A stretch of DNA of 64,000 bases from Diplolepis rosae (lineage: Eukaryota > Arthropoda > Insecta > Hymenoptera > Diplolepididae). The position numbers were made by a program, and so were the translations under genes. Below the pieces are notes generated by a model. That model was given only the letters and a program-made list of their open reading frames with translations. It was not told where the DNA came from and did no database searches. The first letter of the stretch is position 1; every line of letters begins with the position of its first letter. This document shows, piece by piece, positions 11,446 to 22,517 of this stretch. Where the stretch lies: NCBI GenBank assembly GCA_030998225.1, contig JAPYXD010000484.1, forward strand, positions 6,076,001 through 6,140,000. Direction: 5' to 3'.

Positions 11446-11899
11446 CACTGAGAAAAATGGATTGTAAACGGTAATGAAAAATATGTTGCCGGATATAATC
11501 TTGGACTATTAACTATGGGACAGCTATCTAGATTATTAAAATCATAATCTGTAGATGTTAAAAAAAGATAGTATCGGATAATATCTTGGATTATAAACTG
11601 AAACAGCGGAAGGTCTATTCACGCCATGATAATTAACGGGCGCCCGGAATATATATTAAAGAAATGACTCTAGAGTCACGTGCCCCTAAAAAATTTGCGC
11701 GCGCATGTAGGTTTATTATCTTCAGATGTTACGAATTATTTTCTGAAGATTATAAGAATGTAACATCTAGAGACTATGTTTAGTAATATCTTTATATATT
11801 GGATAAAGATTATAGATCATACGCTTTAACACATTTTATGTTACCGAATACTATCCTTTAGTCTTAACATCCAGGTTTTATGATCCATTTTTCTCAGCG
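11446..11899. repeat. TIR element, 454 bp
   Basis: It is bounded by inverted ends CACTGAGAAAAATGGAT (left) and CGCTGAGAAAAATGGAT (right, read inward). The interior is AT-rich and non-coding. The CACTG ends place it with other CAC-ended elements in the window. Confidence 0.75.
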
Positions 11900-11954
11900 C
11901 AAAGGAAACCCAAAAAGTTTGGAAAAAAATATCTTCATTTCTTAACGTATTAGA

Positions 11955-13156
11955 TCGATACACATTTCCTAGCGATGTTCAATAGCTTCGATACCCTGTC
12001 TATAATGAGAACCGTCGAGCTCCTCGAAATAGCCATTAACCGCAGACTCAACCTCTTCATTGTTGGCAAATATTTGACCATCGAGCCATTTTTTCAAGTT
12101 TGGAAAGAGGAAATAATCCGAGAGGGCTAAATCTGGCGAATAGGATGCGCGAGAAAGCAGTTTGAACTTGAACTCATTGATTTTGGCCATTGTGATAACG
12201 GATGTGTGAACTGATGCATTGTCTTGAGAAAACAATACTTTCTCTTTCGCTAAATGCGGTCGTTTTTTCTTGATTCCATTACTCAAACGCTATAATAAGT
12301 TCGCATATTACTCCCCATTGATTGTTTTTTCTTTTTGAAAATAATCAATGAAAATCATCCCACGTACATCCCAAAAAACTGATGCCATGATCCTGCAAGC
12401 AGATGGAACTGTCTTTGTCTTCTCTCGAGCCAATTCTTCCACTGAGAAAACAAATTTAGGCATCACAACAAAAGCATTTTGTTAAGCAGTTTTTGTTGCC
12501 ATTGCAAAATTTTGGTTTTTATCACAAAATTATTTTGTTAGACGAACGAAATATTGCGTTGTTGACATGAAATTATTTTGTTGAGTATTATTTTGTTGGC
12601 CTGAACAAAGTTTTGTTGAGCCAACAAAACTGTTCAGTTAGACTAATTAGATGCGCGATGACGCATGCGTGTTCACTTATTGTTAGCCGGAGAAGCGAGC
12701 ACGTTCATGTCTAATATGGCAGATGCCGCTGTTGTTCTCTATGCTCGACTGCAATATACTTTCGTTGGTCGATTGTCTATGATGTGTTTAATTCAAATAA
12801 TATGACAGACAAGGAAACAAGACGACTTCTAGAGGACTGAGGTTTAAGGTGCCTCACTGACACCTTCAAACGTAACTATTAAGTATAGTCAAAATGTTAA
12901 CCTAGATATATTCATCGTTATACATCTTATTATTTTTAAATAAATTTTATATATGTCTTAAATTACATTGTTAAATATATTAAGACTTAACTTTTTACTT
13001 TTTAGAGCAAGGTATGGATTATTTCAAAAGACCAAAAGTATTTTGTTAGGACAACAAGACTATTTTACCAGGCTAAACTTTCGGCAGCAGTTTTCTTCAT
13101 ATTAAAGTAATGAAGAACTCCCCGCAAAAACACTTTTTCAGGCACAAAGTTCGACA
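11955..13156 (-). pseudogene. Mariner transposase, both ends present, middle replaced
   Basis: On the minus strand the N-terminus starts at ATG near 13156 (MSNFVPEKVF...HYFNMKKTAAES) and is open to about 13080. The C-terminal half resumes near 12445 (VPSACRIMASVFWD) and runs through SQDNASVHT, YSPDLALSD and NEEVESAVNGYFEELDGSH to about 11960. The second and third catalytic aspartates are kept. One in-frame TAG lies near 12292. The helix-turn-helix region and first aspartate are missing and replaced by about 630 bp of unrelated ACAAAA-rich sequence. The copy is dead. Confidence 0.85.
12455..13082. repeat. ACAAAA-rich insert within the mariner
   Basis: It occupies the gap in the mariner coding sequence. 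Its ends share CACTGAGAAAACA-like and AGAAAACT-like sequence followed by TTTAG, a weak inverted pair. Repeated TTTTGTT/AACAAAA words occur near both ends. A related end may lie at 30640-30705. The exact edges are uncertain. Confidence 0.5.
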
Positions 13157-13159
13157 TAT

Positions 13160-14446
13160 TTGAGTGAAAAAAAATTATTGTTGTTTACGCTTCAAATGAA
13201 TGACATATACTGAAAAAGACTCACAATGACAGTAGCTTTCCAACGCATGTTCGGAATATTGGAACGATGGAATAATAATCAAGTTATGCCATCTCTTAGC
13301 AAACCGCGCGAATGAAGTTATAGATCCAATAATTTTTGGGATTGTTTTCTTTTATGCAGGGTTGATTTAGAAGGATGAAAATAGTTTGCATACATTTTTT
13401 AGTATAGCTGGATATTGTAGATAAATTTTTGCTGAAAATAATGTTGTTAAAATAATACAAATGTGAACACCAGTTAGTTTGCTTTAAAGAGTAAGTTTAA
13501 CATCTAGGGGTAATCAAGGAGGTATACAATTTTTGCATTTTTGATGTCTCTTAAGTTTGATCCATTATAAATTGAATTCATGAAAGTACTATAGAAGAAA
13601 CTCAGTTGCCGGAAAATTAGAAGCTTATGTTATTATTTTAAGTAGTAAAGACAGAATCAAGTCAGCCTCACTATATTATAATACACATGTAAAAAATATA
13701 ATACATTGTGTCAAAGTTAAAGAAGTTTAACTGTTCTACCATTTATTGTATTCTGGATAAAAACTGAGTTAAAATCAAGTAACTTGTCATAGTAAGCCTG
13801 AATTAGGACATAAAAATAAATAAATAAATAAATAAATAGACAGTAATAATTCATCATTTCCCTTGGGGGGAATTCTAAATTTATCCACGTCATCTGCAAG
13901 TGCTGCTTTGAGAACTCTCGCTTGCGGTTATCTTTCGTTTTTTAATGCCATCCACAACAGAAAAACTCCTCTTTTGACCCCATCTGCACCACCCAATGCT
14001 TAGGGGGATGGCAGTCAGCTTAGTTTAGTTATAGTAAGATAAAAAGAAAAAGATTGAACATAAAACAAAAGAAAAACAGAGAAAAATAAAAGAATAAAGC
14101 GAAGCAAGGAAAAGAACAAAAGATAATGGAAGGTTGGGCACAATTTGTTCCAGATTACCGTTCTGAGCTAAAACGACCTTGCGTATTTGTTCGACACTCA
14201 ATTTTTGAAATTTTTTGCACAGTTTGGTGATAACATTTTTTTTAATGTGCTACAAAAAGAACCCATTTTTAGCGTGTTTTGCGAGAGACAAAGTCGCACA
14301 TATCTCGATCGTGATGCAATTTGATGTTTTATCCTTCCTAGGGGGGATAAATGGCGCGTCATATAGGGATATATGAGTAGTTCGGTGAGAGGTAAATATC
14401 GAAGTGGCGTTTTCATACGTTTCATGTGTAAACTATGACTCTATCT
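13160..14446. other. Unassigned stretch with a short (AAAT)n tract
   Basis: A tetranucleotide AAAT run lies at about 13815-13840. No gene or bounded repeat is supported elsewhere. The open frames at 13717-13899 and 14198-14425 lack domains. Confidence 0.55.
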
Positions 14447-14984
14447 CGAGGGGTAAACCACTTTAAAATCAGCGAGACAACGTTCATCGTTATATAGACA
14501 TTGTGATCTGATTTTTTAATATCGGTCATCCTAAAGTAATTAAAATAAGGAATCTGTCTTATGAGCCTGTTAGAGTAGCACCAACGCAATAGGCGATCGT
14601 TATTCGTAACGTCGGAGTAACTCTCTCTTTCTTATAAGCTAACGATAAGTCCGTCGTCGCTAGCGGCGCTAAGCGTCTATAGTCCGGTAGCTTCTGGCAT
14701 GATTTTTCCTTACCAGCTATATAAGAGCCATTTCTTACAGTTTCGTTGATACCCCGATTTTGACGCTAATCGAATCTTTCTGTTGGATCGGTAAAACAAC
14801 AATGATCTCGCTTCTAAGCATGAATAAGCTCATGTTATACCAATATGTTATAACATTATGTTATAACAATAAAATTCTATCAAAAGTTACACTGCGTTAA
14901 GCAGAATAAAGCTACGCCTGTTTAAACACCATCTACAGATTTTTTATTTTAAATTATCATGATTTTAGAGTGGTTTATCCCTCG
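14447..14984. repeat. TIR element with 24-25 bp ends and an internal TATA motif
   Basis: The ends are GAGGGGTAAACCACTTTAAA on the left and GAGGGATAAACCACTCTAAA on the right (read inward). Inside, CTATATAAGAG at about 14717 resembles a TATA box, followed by a CAGTTT near 14738, but no ORF follows. An alternative reading of 14569-14868 as a solo LTR (TGTTA...TAACA) has no matching target duplication. No transposase is seen. Confidence 0.6.
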
Positions 14985-15367
14985 CTCCATCTTGACAATC
15001 CGTTGCAATATTCACGTCAATCAGATTTTGTAAATTGTGAGTTGGTCTTCCGTGTCGATAGTAACACAGCCGCTATTGTAGGTTAGGTCGGGATAACCTC
15101 AATTTATTACAAAATACAATTAACTCTTTTTTATTGTGGGATTACACGTAGGAAAAGAGTACCATTTGCCTTTTGAAAGAGACTATACCCTCATCAAAAT
15201 CACTTTTTTTTCTACCTAACAGCATAATGTACTATTTTATAACAAATGCATGACTTTAAACATTTTTCATGCCTATTAACCGGGACTAAACTCCTACTTT
15301 ACACATCTTTCACTGTAAAAAGAGTTAATCCAAGTCCAAAAATCAATGAGAAAATAACAGGCTTATA

Positions 15368-15597
15368 TACGGAAAAAAATAGTTCAGTAAAGTTTATAGA
15401 ACTGTATAAGAGTTGGGAATACAGGCATTCACGGAACAGAGTTCTGGAAAATTAACAGAACTTTTCAGAATAAAATGCGTAATATTCAAGAAAATTTAAT
15501 GAAAGTTCCACATTTCATTTTAAAAATTCTGTAAGTGCCTGTATCTCCAACTCTTGAAAAGTTCTATAAAAACTATTGTAGTATTTTTTTCCGTGTA
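15368..15597. repeat. Palindromic MITE, about 230 bp
   Basis: The left half (TACGGAAAAAAATAGT...) pairs over roughly 75 bp with the right half (TACACGGAAAAAAATACT..., read inward). The shared blocks include AGAGTTGG and ATACAGGCA. The ends belong to the CACGGA class. The open frame at 15246-15455 runs into this repeat and is not credible. Confidence 0.8.
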
Positions 15598-15679
15598 CAC
15601 TTATACACTAAGCGGTTATATCTGAGCCAAAGTCGTCTATTAGACGTAACAAATTTAAGAATGTTTGTTCTGAGTAAGG

Positions 15680-15918
15680 CACCCAGAAAACAGCTTCTTT
15701 GAATTAAAGCAACCGTTCTTTGATATAAGATTAAGGAAAAAATTTCTCTGAATTAAAAAAAGTTTTGTGAATCAAAAAAAAATTTCCTTTAATCTAAAGA
15801 AATAGGCTTGTTTAGATTGAATAAATTTAAAAAAAAATTTTTTTAAATAAACAGAACTTTCACTGATTCCAAGGAATTTTTTCCTTGCTCGTACATCAAA
15901 GAAACTCTTTTCTGGGTG
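15680..15918. repeat. TIR element, 239 bp
   Basis: It is bounded by CACCCAGAAAACAG (left) and CACCCAGAAAAGAG (right, read inward), each followed by TTTCTTTGA-like sequence. The interior is built of TTTAAAGAA/TTCTTTGA words. Confidence 0.7.
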
Positions 15919-16439
15919 GAAGTAACAATTTTATTTACGTCATGCACTCAGAAAAGGAGTTATTGAATATTAGTAACACGTTCTGAATAGCAGTAAATAA
16001 AGAAAATTCGGTAAAATAGTAAGTGATTGGGGTTGAATATAGAAAATTATACACTACGAAAAAAGATCCTATTAGATCCAAAGAAATGTATTTAATTCAT
16101 TACATTTCTTTATATCAAACAATTCGTTACCCAATTCAATTAAATATTTTTTAGAAGCATGAAACGCGTGCTCTGATTCAAATCAATAAGAAACATTCGC
16201 TCTCATTATCAACTTGAAATGTATCATTCCAAATAAATATTCGTCCCACCATAGTTTACATTTTTTTCTAATCAACTGTTTTTCATAGTTGATATAAACA
16301 TACATATATATACTTTCAAATGTGGAATATATTTCATAGGGTTGAAGATTTATCAGTCTCTTCTAAGGAAATATTCGTTTTGATTCACAATATGAAATAT
16401 AGCATTTAAAACTTAATTCATTTATAATTATTTCTTTAT
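15919..16439. other. AT-rich unassigned stretch
   Basis: Low-complexity AT-rich sequence; nothing can be supported beyond possible fragments of CACTCAGAAAA-type ends near 15947. Confidence 0.5.
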
Positions 16440-17314
16440 TTTTCACTCAGATTTTTAAAATTAAATTGATTTTACAAAAATTTAAATAGCAAAAGTCTTG
16501 ATAAGTTTATATAACCTAAAATATGAAAAATCTATACAGGATTTAGATTTTACATAAATTTCTTAGGCACAATAATAATTTGGAATTCGCAATTGTAAAA
16601 TCCATATTTTGAAAATATACAACACAGAAAATAAAAGAACGTTCTTTTGGATTTTTTTACACAAGATACTTTTTGATAATAATGCAATTTTTTAATGTAC
16701 ATTTCAAACTTTAGTTTCATTAAACACACTTACTGTCACAAGCTCTGAATAATTCTTGCACACGGAAAGATTTAGTCGCTTATAATTTAAGTTACTTTCG
16801 AAGAGTCTTGGACATAGAGTTTTAAAAGACGCAGTCGCAGTAAATTTCAGTGACTTTTTATTAAATAACAGAAGGAGTTAATTAAATGGTAGAAAAAATT
16901 GAACACTATTTATTGAAAGTTACTGAAATTTTCTGTGACTGCATCTTTCGAAACTCTATGTCCAAGAGTCTTCGAAAGTAACTTAAACTTTAAGCGACTA
17001 AATTTTTCCGTGCAGTCACTATATAAGAAAGTTCCAAATCTTATGTCTCAGCACTGTATAGTAAGCGAGCGTGTGCGTCATTCGACAAAAGCGTATCGTC
17101 CTATATATAAGTTTTAGTTATCAGGATTATATTTGCGAAGTTGTATATTTAAGTGTATTTGTGATAGAAAATATGATTGGCTGCGACTGAATGGTGCGAA
17201 TGTAATTATATAATGTTTATGTATGTATGTATCGGATGACTAATGGCAAGCTCTCGAGGCAAGAATTTTTTTTAATTTAAGAGAACCATGACAACGTTTT
17301 ACTTAACTCCTTAC
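16440..17314 (-). mobile_element. Repeat family A, partial copy (A2)
   Basis: Reverse orientation. Shared blocks run from TTGGAATTCGCAATTG near 16580, through the CACTGTATAGTAAGCGAG block near 17053, to AAGAGAACCAT near 17279. Relative to complete copies it lacks an AT-rich segment near 16730. It also lacks the segment just after AACCAT at 17289, where it jumps directly to the block GACAACGTTTTACT. It carries the palindromic MITE at 16761-17012. There is no coding content. Confidence 0.8.
16761..17012. repeat. Palindromic CACGG MITE (family C), copy 1, TSD CA
   Basis: The element is an almost complete 252-bp palindrome. Both halves start CACGGAAA and carry AAGTTACTTTCGAAGA and CTTGGACATAGAGTTT (read inward). 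It lies inside an A copy whose other copies read straight through as TTGCAGTCAC or TTGCAATCAC. The flanking CA at 16759-16760 and 17013-17014 is therefore a 2-bp target duplication. Confidence 0.88.
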
Positions 17315-18092
17315 AATTCATGAAGTTTATATTACTTTAAATTTAAGAAATATTTCTTAAATTTCAAAACGCGTTTATTCATATCAATAACATCTTTTTG
17401 GCACAAATCTCTAACTTACCATAGGAAATATTATCGTTCTTTGCATCCATTATTACTTAATATACTTTACTTAGCAAATAATTCTTTAATCCTACCAAAA
17501 ATTATCTCCTTATTTCAAAGAAATATTTCTCTCAATGAACAATACGCTCATTACAAACAAGGAATCATATATTGGAATGGAAAGCAAATTTACTTGAACC
17601 AATGCAAATTTTTTTGAATTAATCCATTGTTTCTTTGAACATGCATCACATCATTTTACATCAAAGAATTTACTTCTCTTATCAAATAATTGCTACACAA
17701 TGTTAATAACATATTTATTCAATATAATTAATATTTAATAATACTAGAGAAACATTTTTTTGCTTTAATTATTCATTTTTTAAAGACAATAAAAATATTT
17801 CTTTGGTCTAAAAAAATATTTATTCCTCACCATCCAGCTCAACCATATATTTATATATATTATATATATATAAAGAATATATATATTCTTTTTTCTCAAT
17901 GTAGTCTGTTTTGTAGCTAAACTACGCATATAATGGCAAATTAATCATGAACCTGGTCTATTTACCAAGATTCCGCTTAGAGAATAATTCGTTTTCCTGT
18001 TTTTAATTTTCGTTCAAAAGCCAAATAGTACCGGAAAGAAAGAAACCAAGATCTCTGACTCCCCGAAAACAAACTTCTCACAGCAAAACATA
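17315..18092. other. AT-rich stretch with TA-rich low complexity
   Basis: It holds a TATATA-rich tract at about 17846-17890 with short mirror-like ATATATTC/GAATATAT pairing. No gene is seen. Confidence 0.55.
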
Positions 18093-18356
18093 CACTCAGG
18101 AAAATATTTGGTCAATCCAACCAAAAGTTAATTAGATTGACTAAAGAATTTGCTTATTATACGATTGACCAAATTTTTGGTTGATTCAACCAAAGAATTT
18201 ATTTGATGTGACCAAAGATAATTTGTTTTGATACAATTTGGTTGAATAAACCAAATATTTTAGTTGATCAAACCAAATTTTCTTTGACTTAACCAAAGAT
18301 CTTGGTTCATTTAAAAAAATTCTTTGGTTAGATCGAGAGTATTATTTTTTTGGGTT
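18093..18356. repeat. ACCAAA-rich MITE-like sequence
   Basis: It begins CACTCAGGAAAATATTTGG and is filled with alternating TTTGGTT and AACCAAA words that could fold on themselves. The right end (near GGTTAGATC...TTTTTTTGGG) matches only loosely. Edges are uncertain. Confidence 0.45.
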
Positions 18357-19430
18357 TTTGTTGAATTTTCAATATAATATAGTTTGTGGATAAGGTTTCG
18401 ACCTTCAATCTTACTTTAATATATATTGAAAATTCCATCTGGTCTTAAATGACGCTAATTCTAAATCACAGGTTGATAAGGTCGATATGGTAGAGTCCGG
18501 TTATCATGGTGAATGATACGCTCTTCTAATTATCGACATAATCGACTGAAATGATTTGAAAATTTGTAAATAACTCAATGTGTACACGCCGGGTAATTTT
18601 TGCCAGAGTATTAATTAAAATACATAATCATGTCTTCTGTTTTCTATCTAAAATTATTATTGATTCGATGTGTTTTGACTTTCTCCAATGTTATTGATTT
18701 AATCTAACATTTATAGTACCTAATAGAATATCTTGAAATGGAAAGAATTAATGTATATAGGGGATCCTGTAGGAGGAATGTGACAAGAGATGGAAGAAGA
18801 AAGTTTCATTATCTAATGTAAACTCTCTTCGTGAAATGAAACGAGTCCTTACTTGTTCATATTAAATTTCCTATTGTCATTGTAAAGGCGAGAGAATTGC
18901 ATTGTTCTTGGCACGATATCAATTTTCTAAAGTCAAATGTAGACAACAGAGCGTCCAAGGGCTGTGGGGGGTCCGAACATAGAATGCTAAAAACGGAAAC
19001 AAAATAAATGCAGTGTGAACCGGAAAGATAAGATTTATTGTTGGATCTTCACTATCGGTCACTGCTTGCCCAATTTGAACGACTACTTTTCGCCATTCCA
19101 CTCTAAAATGACGAAACGTCGTCTAAACTTGACTCACAATTTAGCAAAATTTCACAACTCACTTTTAAAACATTATATAAAATATAGATAATTCATAAGT
19201 TTTTATTCTAAAAATGAAGGCGAAAGGTGTCTAATAGACTATTCTAGTACTTCAAATTGACTTAAATGTTAATGTTAGAGAACTTTTGATTTTTATTAAC
19301 ATATTTTATGAATGAAGCAAAACGTACTAAGTGAACATTTTTAAATGTTTTAATACTTTGCAAATTCTAACTTCCAACCTCACAAAAACGCAGTTTTTGC
19401 AAGATGATAATGATAGAGCAGAGTATTTTA
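18357..19430. other. Unassigned stretch
   Basis: No supported gene. The minus-strand open frame at 18919-19101 (60 codons) has no recognisable domain. Confidence 0.5.
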
Positions 19431-19681
19431 CACGAAAAAATTTAATCGCTTAAAATTTAAATTACTTTCGAAGACTCTTGGACACAGAGTTTTATAAGAC
19501 ATAGTCGCAGAAAATTTCAGTGACTTTTTATCAAACAACAGAAGAAGTCCATTGAATGGTAGAAAAATTGAGCAATATGTAATGAAAGTCACTGAAATTT
19601 TCTGCGACTGCGTTTTATAAAACTCTATGTCTAAGAGTCTTCGACAGTAATTTTAATTTTTAGTGTCTCATGTTTTCCGTG
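19431..19681. repeat. Palindromic MITE family C, copy 2, TSD TA
   Basis: It matches the MITE at 16761 along its full length (CACGAAAAAATTTAATCGC start, CTTGGACACAGAGTTTTA inside, CCGTG end). The flanks are TA on both sides (19429-19430 and 19682-19683). Together with copy 1 this shows that the family uses TA and CA targets. Confidence 0.88.
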
Positions 19682-19929
19682 TAGTTTTCTCAACAACATT
19701 TTTTAAAAAAATGAATATTTTTGGATGAAGTTTCAGAATATGGTAAATGACTTAGTACTCCTGCCAGAAAACGGAAAAACATCTTTAATTCTCAGTTAGT
19801 ACGCAGATATTCTTGTCATGACACTCGCTCTTCGTGCTCGATTTTCTGTATACATTTCGGTAACTTTTTAATAATAGAACAAAAAAATAGAAAAAAAATA
19901 GAACTTTTAATTTTCAATAGTCTTTTTTA

Positions 19930-20185
19930 AAACCAAAATCAAAATAAATCAAATGAATTTTTCTTCAAAACAAAGAAATTAATGCATTGATATATGGTCA
20001 AAGATATAATTTGTTTGATTTAAGGCAGAAATTTATTTGATTCGAACAAATATTTATTTGGTCCAAAAATATTTTGTTTGAATCAAACAAAAAATTGTTT
20101 CATTTAAACAAAACATTTCTTTACATCAAAGAAAGTATTTCAAACAAATAATTTTTTTGATTCAATCAAATATTTTTTCTGAGTG
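19930..20185. repeat. AAACAAAT/ATTTGTTT-rich MITE-like sequence
   Basis: It ends with TTTTTTCTGAGTG, the class of end seen on family D, and is filled with CAAATAAAT/ATTTGATT words. The left end is not clear. Confidence 0.4.
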
Positions 20186-20396
20186 ATTAGTGAAAACTTC
20201 TACCAATTATTAGTCACTTTTTTACTAATTGCTTTTCATAAAATTTATAACTACTAATGGAATTAGAAGAATATGAGTAATAATTAGTATAAATTTTCAC
20301 TAAGGTGATTTAGTGGCAAACTAATGCTAACTAATTAACTAAAATTCTAACTTAGATTTAGAGAGTTATAGAAACGCATTTATCGGGGTAACTAAA

Positions 20397-21133
20397 TAGT
20401 ATATTACGTGCCTAGGCGCACAATGAGGGTTATTGCGTGACGAGCGACAATGCTCGCAGGAGATCGAAGCCAAGGCGGAGTCGAGGCGTACGTGAGGCGT
20501 AGTCGAGACGAAGCCGAGACAAAGCCGATACGAAGCTGAGGCGCAATCAGTCCTGCGAGCATTGTCGCGAGTCTCGTAATTTCCCGAATTGTGTGCATTG
20601 GCACGTATTCTATTTTATGTGACTTCGGTGCGTATACGAGTTTTTATGCGCCCACTCGAATCTAATCTAGTATTGTAGTTGTTTGCGGCGCTAGTCATTA
20701 CACTTGATATTTCGCGACTAGTCCTGGCCATTTTGATTTTATCGATCTTGTGTAGTAGTAGCGTGTTGTAATAGAGCATGCGCAGTTAAAATGTACAAGG
20801 CTTTGTCATTAGGGTGCTAACGCTGTACGAAGAAGAAGAAGAATAAGAAGAAGATTGGGCTCCGCTGTATGGCTATAGGCACATGCGCAGTTCAATTTTT
20901 ACATTTCATTCCTCTATAGTACAATATACAACATTGCGCTACTCTTAACTGTAGCAAAAAAACGAGTTTACGCGCTGGAGGCACATAAAATAGAATATGT
21001 GCCTATGCACACATTTCGGGAAATTACGAGACTCGCGACAATGCTCGCAGGACTGGTCGCGCCGCGGCTTCGATTTCCTGCGAGCATTGTCGCGCAATAA
21101 CCCTCATTGTGCGCCTAGGCACGTAATATACTA
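20397..21133. repeat. GC-rich foldback element, arms about 200 bp
   Basis: The outer ends are TAGTATATTACGTGCCTAGG on both sides (read inward). The arms continue through CGCACAATGAGGGTTATTGCG, then CGACAATGCTCGCAGGA, GAGACTCGCGAC and TAGAATATGTGCC-like blocks. The left arm holds an extra run of imperfect AAGCCGAGAC/GAAGCTGAGGCG units at about 20465-20555. The middle (20640-20980) is unrelated and has GAAGAAGAAGAATAAGAAGAAG near 20829. The open frames in the arms are mirror images of each other and are not genes. The first bases recur at 37267. Confidence 0.8.
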
Positions 21134-22517
21134 TTATGGATTACGTGACATACTTCATACACGGAGAAAAATAGTTAAAGTAATTTTACGCAACTCTGTC
21201 GATTAAACATGGGACTTACGGACATTTGAACATTTATTAAAACCTACTCGGGTAAAATGAATTTGATAAATACCTAATTCACCCAAAGTGAATATCCATA
21301 AGCATTACATAGAAAATAGTAAGGAGTTGAGTAAAACGTTGTCGACGACAGGGCATCACAATGCGTCAGTGGGTTAACATGAAATGTATAAGTATATCAC
21401 CGACGCTTGAGGTGCTTCAAACCTTAGTTGGGTAAAATGAGCATCGGGCGTAGTATTTGAACTAGCAATGGTATGGTTCTCTTAAATAAAAAAAAATTCT
21501 TACCTCGAGCCTGCCAATAGTCATCCGGTACATACATAAACAACATACAAATTCATTCACACCATCCAGACGTAGCCAATCACATTTCAAATCACAAATG
21601 CACTTAAACATATAAACCTTACATATATAAACCTAATAACTACACACTTATATATAATACGATACGCTTTCGTCGAATCACGCACACGCTTGCTTACAAT
21701 GCTGAGACTTAAAACTTGGAACTTTCTTATATAGTGGCTGTATGAGTTATTCAAAGCTTGTGAGAGTAAGTACCGTCAATAAAATTTTTGAGCATTACTT
21801 AAGTAAAAATAAATCAAATTTTTTCATAAATGATTAATAAAATATTTTTAAAAATTAATATAATTAATCAATTATTATAACTATGATAATTAATATATAT
21901 AATATAATTATTAAATTACATTTAGTATACATTTTTATTATACGACGTATGAAGTTTAGTGAAACTAAATTTTCAAATGTACATTAAAAAATTGCATTAT
22001 TATTAAGAAGTATTTTGTATAAATACATTTAAAAGAAGGTTCTTTTATTTTCTGTGTTTTATATTTTCAAAATATTGATTTTACATTTGCGAATTCCAAA
22101 TTATTATTCTGCCTGAGTAATTTATGTGATATTTCATATTTTATGTAATACACTTATCGACTTTTTTTTGTTTAAATTTTCGTAATATCAATTTAATTTT
22201 AAGAATTTAAGTTTTTGAAATTAAAAATTTTTTATGTGTGCCCAAGGCGCAGATTACTTTCATTCTTTCCTGCTTGAATAGATGTAGCTGTTGGAATAAA
22301 TCTTGCGATTCACGGTTTACTCAACTCTCGATTGAAGCGCAGAGTAGAATAAACGGAAAGCTCTACTATTTTTGTGATTTAATAAAAGATTGGTTTTTTA
22401 TAGCTATACTACGAGTAATAATATATATATTTAAAAAACTTTAATGCACGCTTTCATACTTCACCCTACGCTTCTGAATTTTACTCAACTTTAATTCATT
22501 TTTGAACATTTAATAAA

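Noticed and set aside
13815..13840. (AAAT)n tract
   Set aside because: Ordinary microsatellite with no special context.
14569..14868. Possible solo LTR (TGTTAGAG...TTATAACA) with a TATA motif
   Set aside because: No 4-6 bp target duplication is visible and the segment lies inside a TIR-bounded element.
20404..21206. Mirror-image open frames in the foldback arms
   Set aside because: Both arms give matching peptides only because they are inverted copies of each other; no domain.
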